Positions 25,331 to 36,600 of a stretch of DNA of 62,000 nucleotides are shown piece by piece; the first letter of the stretch is position 1, and every line of letters begins with the position of its first letter. The stretch comes from Branchiostoma floridae. Lineage: Eukaryota > Chordata > Leptocardii > Amphioxiformes > Branchiostomatidae. Location: NCBI RefSeq assembly GCF_000003815.2, contig NC_049992.1, forward strand, positions 6,361,081-6,423,080, read 5' to 3'. The notes below the pieces were generated by a model, which saw only the letters and a list, made by a program, of their open reading frames with translations, did not search any database and was not told the DNA's origin. The translations under genes were made by a program, and so were the position numbers.

Positions 25331-26586
25331 ACTTATCTCACTAGTAACCAGACATTTTAAAGTCAACTATGTGCTCATGGGAAGCCATATGGAAATCCGA
25401 ATAGACTACTTCTTCTCACATGTCACTCCCGCCTTAAGTTTAGTTACACGGTTCGCAGTAAAACACCCTTCCTTTCCTGTTTCGTTCAGCTCAACTGCAG
25501 CCTGTATATGATCTCTTAAAACATTTGCAACCAAGCAAGTTTGCTCTCGTAACAAATACTAGAGTATACAAATGTTAGGTAACTAGACGAAAACAACTTA
25601 CCCTGTTTACGCCGTGACGCTCGGTTTCTCCGTTTTTACTATCGCCGGTAACCAAATTTCGGTCACCTCTCGAGCATTAAGAATTTCACACAGTCACACA
25701 GACGATGGGTAATGATCAAATCATCAGTCAAAAGACCTAACAAGACAGTTAATGCCGATTGAAGGGTAAGAGAGGCCTAAGTCTGGTGCCGACCATAACG
25801 CGAACCTTAACAAACAGCAGGTGCTTAGCACAGCACTGAAACCTTAAGTTGTCACACAGTCGACTAGTTCTCACGTTTCTAGGTAAGCAATGATTTCTAT
25901 TGTTGTGGCGTCGAATCCTATTGGTCGGTTTCATCGTTGGAGACATCAACAGCTGACGCAACATGCAGATTAAACGGGTATTCCCCAAAACGTGACTTCA
26001 TCACTATTTTCGTACCCTGCTAAAGAAACCTGTGTACGTATCATAGCACGTACCGATTCCCCTTCTTTTGTGCAACAAACAACGGTCTGTTCTACATTTC
26101 TTCCTTAACTGTATTTACTGACATCTGCATGCAATATCTATAGTTAGTTAGGGTTAATTGCATCACCTGCCCATGTCATTTCTCGTTACCAAATCAGTAC
26201 CTAAAACTAAGATTTTCGTAAACAAGAGTAACAATAAAAATTATGAGCCATTACCGATAATGAAAGATGACATTCAAATGTTTTTCAGTCACAATTACGT
26301 GTTAATTTTTGGCTGTGACTTTCAGAAAATATACTAACTTTGCAAGGTTTCTTTTTTTTTTCTAGATTGGTAAGTCGTACACTCGCGTTTAAACTGTGGA
26401 CACGTTTGAGACATTTTCCTCGGGTACGAAATTCTTTACTAGTGTGTTACACAATCTGTTACTGCCTTAGACTATCTGGGCGATTTTAGTTCGGCTACGA
26501 AATGATACACCCTTGAGAGTAACTAGTACTGACACACAAACTGAGCAGAATGCTGGAGAATCTGATTCTACCTTAATCTGTGCCCT
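25331..26586. other. Intergenic, no gene seen
   Basis: Between the exon-like repeat array and the MITE. One further minus-strand donor-like sequence (ACAGG|GTAAGT) lies at about 25598-25604. No coding exon or recognisable repeat was found. Confidence 0.4.
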
Positions 26587-26914
26587 AAAGCTAAGGGCAC
26601 CACCCTTCGTACGTGCTGTCTACGTGCTAAAACGTGGGCAATCTTTTGGGATCCGTTAGTGGTAAGTACCGCCTCTGTACGATTACGCAGGGAATCCGGC
26701 GGATTTTGGAGCACACAGACACGCCGTAGAACTTTAAGTGCAGGCAGAACTTTGTGTGCCATCGGGCTGCGTATCCGCCTCCCGTACGTGCCAGTACGGG
26801 CGACGCGCCTGCCCTGTACAGCCTGAACGTTTTCAGAAATACATGGCGGACGTGACCTCCCCAAAAACGGACAATTGCAAATTGCACGTTCGGCGGGTTG
26901 TACCCTTAGCTTAA
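26587..26914. mobile_element. CGTACG-rich MITE, copy 1
   Basis: Ends are AAGCTAAGGGCACCACCC and its rough inverse GGGTTGTACCCTTAGCTT. The interior (GTGCCAGTACGGGCGACGCG, CTGTACAGCCTGAACG) matches 50159-50462 in the opposite orientation. TTAA-like bases flank the ends. The frames open on both strands are byproducts of its GC-rich composition. Confidence 0.65.
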
Positions 26915-27439
26915 AGGAGACATTTTATTGCATTACATTTTCACGTAACATACCGTTAATTGTCTGAGTTTCCTCCATCTTCTTGTTGGAAAAGAAAAAG
27001 TCAGTAATATTAACATCATCCATTGGGCCTTTCGATCCTCACATAATGTAGACATCAATTTGTAGAGTAATATCAACAAACCATGAAGTCATGACGTCAT
27101 GTAATTTGGCGTTCAATTCTGTTACAATTAATGTCGTTATAATTAATCGCAGAATTCACCTATGTATAGTACAGGGTACTATTGGACACAGTGACATATT
27201 TGAAGAATTTCTGAAGAAATACCAGAAATGAATTAACAAGGTTTGACGGTCGCTCCAAGACCTTGACAATATTGCAACTTGAAACCAACGACCGTCGACT
27301 TGATAGTCCTAAAAACCCATTCTAATTACAACGGATAAATGTTATCCCGTAGATAAAGGTGAACAACTAACAGGCCGTGACTTTAAGGCGTTAGGGTGAG
27401 ATAGAGGTGAGAGGACAAACACTTGATGTCACCTGTTCC

Positions 27440-27600
27440 GTCAGCCAATAGGAGCGTAAAGAACAAAGTCTAAGTAGGAAGGGTTAAAAAATAGCGTTGA
27501 AGTCATTTTGTGGGGAATACCCTAATAATCTGCATATTACGCCACACGTCTCCAAAGCTTTAGATGCACATTTAGTAGGGGACGCGCTGTATCGGGTAAG
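27440..27600 (+). promoter_or_regulatory. Candidate promoter and first exon of plus-strand ApeC gene
   Basis: A CCAAT box lies in GTCAGCCAATAGG at about 27440-27452. Further on, the sequence GATGCACATTTAGTA leads to a strong donor TCGG|GTAAGTGAG at 27595/27596. The pre-donor words resemble the minus-strand array units (GGTGCATATTTAGTA ... |GTAAGT). The plus-strand ApeC start exon also begins with an acceptor and needs such an exon. No transcript evidence; tentative. Confidence 0.25.
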
Positions 27601-29273
27601 TGAGATTATTCTTACGTATGTCCACTTTGGACGTTAGTACGTATGTATATAAGTGAGTATTGCTGTTTGAATTATCGTTGACATTTTGTACATGCTGTCT
27701 CTCCAACATTAAGGGAAACCACAAAAAAAAAGAAACTATGATTAGAAATTTTGGATTAGGATTTGGTTAACAAATATGGAACAAGGACCTTGAAAAACCT
27801 TTTGTGTATAAAACTCTACTTGTACTTTAAACGGTATGTATTGGAAAATATACATATTACACTAAGTCGTGGCAAAAATACCAAATAATTTTGATTTCTT
27901 ACATATGGCAAATTTAAGAGATTAAAGGAGAAGGGTTAAGAAAGCTTTTACAAGAAACGAAGCAACAAAATAGGCTCAGTTATACTTAAATAACGTTGCG
28001 AGGTCGTGAAATAATGAAATACACCCAACGTATATTGATACTAGTGATACTCTATCTAACATAATGGTGGGTTATAACTTCCCGCAGCGATGGATGACAA
28101 AGAGAGGTGGAGGAAACTAGTAATGTGGAGACTCCGAGCGAGCTCGCCGGAGTGAGTGAGATAACCAGTTTATACAACTTGAGAAGACTTTGTGCAAATA
28201 GCACTTTTTTATTTTATTTTACAACACAGTGCCCGTGTGGGTTCAATGTGGACTTTGTCGCGGTTTTCGTTGGTGGCGAGAAAAACAACTCCACAGTACT
28301 TTACGTTTACGTCATAAGCTAACAACGTCGAGTGCTGCAGGGCGGGAACTGTTTACATCTTGACGTGAATTCCACTGTTGCAAAAGGCAAGAGCAGACAT
28401 GACTTCGATTTGTATTTCATTTTTTTTTAATTGTACGTTTTTCCATGTTTACGTTTGGTTAGAAAACAAGAGTTTCGACTATCCTCCAAAAGCCCAGTCG
28501 ACAAGGTGTATATTGAGTACGTTCTTTCCAACAATATTGTAAACAGAAAGATACCATCTAAGGCTAGGAGGGGATCTTATGTAGCAATTTATGTCATGAT
28601 ATGCAAAAATGTATATATTCTTCACAACCCGTTTGTCTCACAAGAAACACGAAATTTCCTAATCCGGCGAGGGTCTGTAGGTAACAGAGAAAGTGATCAT
28701 ACTCCGATAATGATATCTGTGAAAGTTGTTATTACTCCCAAAAGAACTGAGTGAGAAAATATACCAAACATTCATTGGACAAAATATATTTCTACTCGAT
28801 ACGAGTGCATACACACTTGCATGGTCCATAACTGACTCAATGACTGGGCAAATATTGGGGCTGGCAACTCCTTTCACGTTCATTAATTTACTGCTGACAC
28901 GTGGTACAGGTATATTTTTCGCCGTAAAATTAAGTGAAAGGTCGTTATAGGTTGAGTGGTTGTGGACTTTATTACCATATTTGCTCAGCGGCACTTGACG
29001 GTCACGCGGTAAAAGTAAATAGATCTCCTTGGCTACAACGCAATGTAAACGAAGTAATGCTTTCTTGGAAAGCGTTATGGCCCCATACATTGGCCTTACA
29101 CTTTGTACACATGAATGGCACATCTGTAATATGATGTGATATATATGATTTATGATGGCTTTTTACCTTCGCTAGAATGTTATGTATTTGGTAGAGTTTG
29201 TTTATGTTTGTGTGTATTTGTGCATGCGTGTGTGTATACATTGGACGTGCGTGCGTGCGTGCGTGCGTGTGTG
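27601..29273. other. Intergenic, no gene seen
   Basis: AT-rich sequence leading into a (GTGC)n/(TG)n microsatellite at the edge of an assembly gap. Short open frames occur on both strands without domains or convincing splice sites. Confidence 0.4.
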
Positions 29274-30264
29274 NNNNNNNNNNNNNNNNNNNNNNNNNNN
29301 NNNNNNNNNNNNNNNNNNNNNNNNNNNNNNNNNNNNNNNNNNNNNNNNNNNNNNNNNNNNNNNNNNNNNNNNNNNNNNNNNNNNNNNNNNNNNNNNNNNN
29401 NNNNNNNNNNNNNNNNNNNNNNNNNNNNNNNNNNNNNNNNNNNNNNNNNNNNNNNNNNNNNNNNNNNNNNNNNNNNNNNNNNNNNNNNNNNNNNNNNNNN
29501 NNNNNNNNNNNNNNNNNNNNNNNNNNNNNNNNNNNNNNNNNNNNNNNNNNNNNNNNNNNNNNNNNNNNNNNNNNNNNNNNNNNNNNNNNNNNNNNNNNNN
29601 NNNNNNNNNNNNNNNNNNNNNNNNNNNNNNNNNNNNNNNNNNNNNNNNNNNNNNNNNNNNNNNNNNNNNNNNNNNNNNNNNNNNNNNNNNNNNNNNNNNN
29701 NNNNNNNNNNNNNNNNNNNNNNNNNNNNNNNNNNNNNNNNNNNNNNNNNNNNNNNNNNNNNNNNNNNNNNNNNNNNNNNNNNNNNNNNNNNNNNNNNNNN
29801 NNNNNNNNNNNNNNNNNNNNNNNNNNNNNNNNNNNNNNNNNNNNNNNNNNNNNNNNNNNNNNNNNNNNNNNNNNNNNNNNNNNNNNNNNNNNNNNNNNNN
29901 NNNNNNNNNNNNNNNNNNNNNNNNNNNNNNNNNNNNNNNNNNNNNNNNNNNNNNNNNNNNNNNNNNNNNNNNNNNNNNNNNNNNNNNNNNNNNNNNNNNN
30001 NNNNNNNNNNNNNNNNNNNNNNNNNNNNNNNNNNNNNNNNNNNNNNNNNNNNNNNNNNNNNNNNNNNNNNNNNNNNNNNNNNNNNNNNNNNNNNNNNNNN
30101 NNNNNNNNNNNNNNNNNNNNNNNNNNNNNNNNNNNNNNNNNNNNNNNNNNNNNNNNNNNNNNNNNNNNNNNNNNNNNNNNNNNNNNNNNNNNNNNNNNNN
30201 NNNNNNNNNNNNNNNNNNNNNNNNNNNNNNNNNNNNNNNNNNNNNNNNNNNNNNNNNNNNNNNN
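29274..30264. other. Assembly gap (N)
   Basis: 991 undetermined bases, flanked on both sides by (TG)n/(GTGC)n microsatellite, the likely cause of the break. Long apparent frames spanning it are artefacts. Confidence 0.99.
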
Positions 30265-30319
30265 TATGTATGTGTGTGTGTGTGTGTGTGTCTCCGTGTG
30301 AGTGTGTGTGTGTGTGTGT

Positions 30320-30352
<33 letters not shown>

Positions 30353-30359
30353 AGTGTGT

Positions 30360-30432
<73 letters not shown>
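30265..30432. repeat. (TG)n microsatellite
   Basis: GT dinucleotide tract with sparse interruptions, bordering the gap and ending about 200 bp before the start exon of the plus-strand ApeC gene. Confidence 0.95.
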
Positions 30433-30435
<3 letters not shown>

Positions 30436-30643
30436 AACGAGCAGGAATGCATAATGCCTAGCTCAATCAACCGTTCGCTTGCCTCATGAGTTGATATGGG
30501 CGGTGGGTATTGTTTTCGGTAGCGTTTGTGCATGTAACTATGTACGCGTAAATTTCCATATTTGTGAGATGTTCATTTGCCGTATTCTGTTTGGCTCTTC
30601 CTTGAAGTTTTCCTTTATCCCCCCCCCCCCTAGGAAGTTCGCG

Positions 30644-33600
30644 ATGACGAACATTATTTTGTTCCTGGTGACGGTGACGTCACTGCAAATGGGGTATGTG
30701 GACGGTAAGTCTTACAATTCTGTGTGTATATACACGTGATTCTTGCCATTGATAAGTGTACGTTCTGGTATAATAATTTACATTGAAATCCACCAATATC
30801 CTTTATTTCATCTAGGGATCCAAGAACCAAAGACACTAATAGTATTTTAGCTGAACATTTGAAATACCTACATTAAAATTACTTTTGTCTAGGGAAGAAG
30901 GAACAAAAGGCATTAAGATGAAAAAGAAAACTTGAAATGAGAATGTACGATTGTCTTGTAAGATTTTATTAGCTGCTTTTTCCCCAGGGTGTCTAAAGGT
31001 CCGTATCTCCAGCACTTGCCCTCCCGGCTTCGCCTCCCCAATAACAACTTACTCGCTGACAAGCATTACATCATCGGGGCATCCCGTGTACCGGAGCGAC
31101 ACTAGCGACTTGTACATGTACTGCATCAACTGCCGCAACAATGCTACTTCTCGATGGGTAGTCAGCGACACTGTTGGTGACGTAGATGGGTACATCATGT
31201 ACGCGAAGGATAGTCATTACAACGCAGACGAAATCACGGGGGCATTCTATGTTTTGGAGTATGGTGTTTGGAGAAAGTCACCGGACGTCAAGATATCATG
31301 CACAGGTGAATTTGCTGTCACCAACATTTGACATTTGTGAGCTAAGACAACATATTTGACCACATTGCACCTCTTCTTATCCTTACGTCTTTATTCAAGT
31401 CTTTGCCACCACAAAAGGGCCTGATAAGCTCGCGCTTTGCCTTTGAAACAAAATCTCGAGGTGATTTCCTGAAGATCACAGGCTGATTTGTTAAAATATG
31501 CTTTGTTCGAGTTTACTTGGTAACGTTTGTAAGGCTCCATTTAGATCATGTTCTGATGAGAAACCTCCAAAACCATCGTCATCGAAGACGTAATATTCAT
31601 GTTTATGATTATAATGAGACTTCACGATACATTCCCCAAATGCATGTTTCAATGGTGACGTTATATGCAAAGGTTATAAAAGAACTTTGATTTTCTAATC
31701 ATTCATCTCTTTCAGCGGAGAACGTTGCCCTTGGAAAACCTGCATCCCAGAGCAGCACAGACGGGTCCCATGTAGCTGCGTCAGCTGTGGACGGAGATAA
31801 GGGGACGTCTGTGCCGGGTAACCAGTGTACCCTGACCAACCCGGAGGACGGGCCGTGGTGGCAGGTGGACCTGGAGAAGGACTGGCCGGTTGGAAGTGTG
31901 CGAGTTCTCAACCGAGGGGACTGTTGCGGTAAGATCATTGTCGTAATCATCGTCGACTTTCGTAAGATTTCCTACATCAATCATACGAACAAGTGGATAC
32001 ATACGGAGCAACAAACACTTAACAGTTCTATGAAAATATCAAAATGTTTAATTTATCGTCGTTTTTAATTTCGTTTAAACTACTGGTTCTAAGGTTTAAA
32101 CAATCTTTGAAATATTTACCCATTTGTACACGGTATTCAATGATCATAAACTACTAGAATCTATGGGATAAATCGTATTGGATTCTTTTGAACAAGCAGC
32201 AAGTTAGGTGAACAGCTTTACGTGCGTTTATCATGATAAGCTCAAAAGAATCCATGTAATAGTGACGATCATATCCAAATGAATACCGCCATTATTGTCT
32301 AAAGATTTACAGTGACAGCTCATCATATTGAGATGCACTTGCTCGATAATGTCCCACCACCATCAATATTTTCGCCCAAGTGACAAGCTGCTTCACATTT
32401 ATAACAATCATAGACTCTGAAGTATTAACATTCTTTTATATCATTTTACTTTTGTGCGTAGGAAACCGCCTCCATAATTTTGAAGTTCGAGTAAACAGAG
32501 ACGGGGGCTCTAGTGAGCTCTGCGGTGCCCCGTACAGCGGAACACCGACCAACGGACAGAGCATCACCGTGCACTGTGGGCGTCCCATCATCGGCAGATA
32601 CGTCCGGGTCCAGCTACCTGGGAAATCGGAAGCTTTGTCATTGTGTGAAGTCGAGATCTTTCCGAGCTTAGGTCCGTACCTTTCGACTTGTTTATTTCCC
32701 TGGGTAAAATATGTTTCAATATTTCTCCAGATCTAGATAGATGCCACTTTGTGGTTGCTTTTGGACAAGCTAACTTTTGAAATAAGGTTCGTCCTGCATT
32801 TATTTCCTCTTAATTAGATTTGCAGAAAGATATTGATCAAGGCTGCAATATTATCGTTGTTGTAAAATTTGAGCTTTGTTCCAACATAAATGAACAGGTA
32901 TTTAGGTACTAGGCAGATGAGTTGTCATTCTGGCAATCTATCTTTGAAGAGATCATAACTCACATAAAATCCAGCTTTGAGTTGTCTTGAAATTAATAGA
33001 TTGACATGAATCTTTTAGGATGTCCTACTGGCTACATCGTCCATGGAGGTGTTTGCTACAAACCATACAACATCCCGAAGACCCGTCAAGATGCACTTGC
33101 AACATGCCAACTGGATGGCGGATCGCTGGCCATGCCTCGTCATCGTCACACCAACATGTTTCTGCGCAAGTTGGCTGTTCGTGCCGACATTGTCAGCCCC
33201 TACTGGATCGGACTCTCCAAAGACAACGAAGCCTGGGTCTGGGAAGACGGATATCAGCTCTGCGGGTTTAAAGGGTGGGCCTCCGGTTATCCATCCACAG
33301 CGAACAACTGCACGGTACTACGTCTTCAACATGCTGGCGGCTCGTGGGAGAATAGGGCCTGTGAGACACCGGCTAATTTCATCTGCCAGATGCAACGTGA
33401 GTACAGTTTTGCCATATCATGATGATGTAGTGCACATTCTAGACTGCCGTGAGGCATGATCATGTCTGCCTAATGATGAGTGTGTCTCTCTTCATGTACA
33501 TGTCTTTTTTTTAAAGTCATCATCATATAGCCAGATCAACTTGACTAACCAGACCCCTATTTCATATTGGTTATAACGCCGTAACATCATAGAATTGAAG

Positions 33601-36600
33601 TGACAGTAAGGGTGGATAATGAATCTCAATCAGGTGTCAAATGACATTGACAAATCAGAATGAGTTGCCTAATGACATTGATCAATTTGAATGTTGTGTT
33701 GAATCACATCAGAAGAAGATATACATGTAGATGCCCCAAAAGAGGAGAATGAGCAAAATGGAGAAAGCTTAGGGTATTTCTTGTATTCATCGAATGAAAT
33801 TGTGCTCTCAGCTCCTGTGGACCTTGCAGCAGTTGGGTACCGACAATATGGAAGAGCGTACCTCCAAGCATTCTCGGTGAAAAAAACGTTTGACGAGGCA
33901 GTCGCTGCCTGCGAACGGTTCTACGGAGGGCGCCTGGCTCAGCCCGCAACAGAAGAGTTCAACGATCGACTGAAGGGTATAGTAGGAGAGGAATCTGCTG
34001 AAGACAGTTTTTGGATTGGGATGAAGAATTATGAGGTACAAACACTTTCCGATCGCCAGTTACTCCTTCAGGATGTTTTCTAATTTTCTAGTGTCTCTTT
34101 ATTGCTATCATTGCTACTTTTCTTAATATCTGTCCACGGGAAAATATTTCACGTTTGGGGCCACATTATCCCAGTGTATGCGATAATATGTGCATCGTTA
34201 GCAGTAAACAAAGCTGCGGTCACCGAAACGTTGGATGGTATGTTTCTGCTTGGTTGTGAAAAAGGAAATTTCTTATTTACAATTTCCTTTTTTTCTATGC
34301 CCTCTAAGGACTTGCACTCCTGGTTGGACGGAACCCCGGTGTCACACGTCAACTGGGCACATGGAGAACCATCAGGAGATGGTTGCGTCACGATGACGTC
34401 ACACGGCAACTGGCGCACTGTGGACTGCAAGGAAAAATCATTCTTCGTCTGCCAGATAGGCAAGTATAGGGTGGTTTAGCTGCAGTATACATTGTACATA
34501 ATTATATAGTTGAGTGGGTAGTATATCTGGAAAAGATGTGAATGGATTCTCATGCAAGATACTTCATGCTTGAATGTGTCGGCAAAAAAGAAGAAGAGTT
34601 TAATTATGGCCCCTTTTGTCGGTACTTTAGGGACAATGATATGGCTCTAAAAGGAAGTGGTACAAGTTTGTTACCCTAGTAGCGTTATTTTTTTCTGTAG
34701 TTATGCTTTTGTTGAAGACTGCGTAACTCAAGAAAAGATCGAACACTTGTTCGTGGATTTGGAAACAAGCAGGCACCACAAAAAACACTCGGCAAATGTA
34801 GTTGATATTTGATTCTATCCATACTATAGTCTGAGCAGTTTTTGTAGTGGTAACAAAGTTTTACTATATGAATGCCATAATTATAATAAACCAACAATAG
34901 ATTTTTGTTGTCCTATATTGTTTAGTACAGAATTCTAAGATATTCTGAATCCCTATTTTGTAGTCCGCAGTCGACCATATAAAAGTAACTGTACTTTTTT
35001 GTTGTGTCAACTCTATCTTCATCTTATTACAGGTGATGAGAGTTTATGTGAGTTGGAGCCTCCCTCTAAAGGTATACTGCATTTTCTTCCACCCTCTCGC
35101 TGGCTGACATTTTTTTATTCGAAGCAACTTTAGGATGTACAAAGAGACATAGATGCAATCTCCTCTTTGATGTATTGATTGATTGATTGGGTGTAGTTTT
35201 AAACTTGACTACCTCGTCTCAAGCTATTGCCCAGTTGCCACACTCTGTTGGTTTACAATTGCAATCTATAGAAAATCCGTTAGAAGTAGTGGCTACGGTA
35301 CGACGCATGGCCACTGCGTTACAAGGTAGTACTTAGAATTGTAGTCAAGTTTGGTACAAAACCGTTTTTCTTGTTGGACCGGACCTGAAAAATTCAGTAG
35401 ACCGAATGTTGGGCCGATTAGAAAATAAACTGTTATACGGACACTAAGGCGTCTGAGTTCACGTGACTGGGCTTATTGGTAGAAAAAAATTGCAAGAGCT
35501 ACGTAAAGGAGTGTTGATCGTTTCTACAGTCAAAGTGGCCTAACGTAACATAGGCAGTTAGCGTTGTTTACATGAAGATAGGATATTCTACCAAACAGAT
35601 TCCTTTGTAGCAAAATGGACAATTGTTATGAGCATTTCCCATTCACAAACAATTAAGTTCGGATCGGGACCTGGACCTGATTCACTGGACCATCCCTAGT
35701 GATGACCGTTATTTAATCCTAATAACCTTAAGTAATTATTCGTTTACAGAACATTTAAACGTGTTCATTCAAATAAAATTACTGAGTCATAAGTTGCCTT
35801 TTTCACTCTGCAGTACAATGTGGAGGAACTACAAGTGGGAGTTCTGGTCAGATCTCATCCCCGGGATATGGAGACAAAATCAGCATCGACATCCCGGACA
35901 ACCTGGACTGCGAGTGGAAGATAACAGTCCCTTATGGGCAGGTTGTACAGATCACGATCGAAGACTTTCGACTGGAAGAAGACGGCTTCCTGGAGATTTT
36001 CGACAATTGTCCTTTTGGATATCTGAACGAAAACTTGACAAGTCCCAACGTATCTTCGAATTCAACAATCACCACTTCCACCAACATTGCAACTCTTGTT
36101 TTCCACTCAAAAGGCTTAAAGCCAAAACATGGCTTCAACATCACTTTCCTAGGTACCTTCAGTATACTTTATTGTTTGTTTTTCACAGTGACAAATACGC
36201 TTTTGCAAATTATTTTCTCATTATTATACTTGAATACCTGCAAGAGGTTGTTTACAACGTAAATGTTGATACAAAATACTAATTTGTAAAGTACAGTAAC
36301 TGTTACTGTAACAAAATAATTACTGTAATACATCATTCCTCAACGTTAAAGATGATATTTCATCCTTTATTTCAGCTGTTGACCCTCCATACTTTCGGCC
36401 GAGGAACCGGCCACATCAAGCAGACGCAAGGCCCAATAGAATGTTAAAGGGACTGTTCGACTCCTTTGGTCTGAAGGTATGATGCACATCATCACTATAA
36501 TGCACAGTCATATAACTGAGTCTCGAATGATGTCGATGATTTAGAATTTCAAACATGTCATCAGAATTTACAATAGTTTGTTGAATCTACTTCTCTGCCC

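Noticed and set aside
28107-28322. Possible small gene (71 codons)
   Set aside because: No domain, no splice context, and composition like the surrounding intergenic DNA.
29136-30533. Very long open frames on both strands
   Set aside because: They run through 991 N bases and flanking TG microsatellite; no residue in the middle is known.
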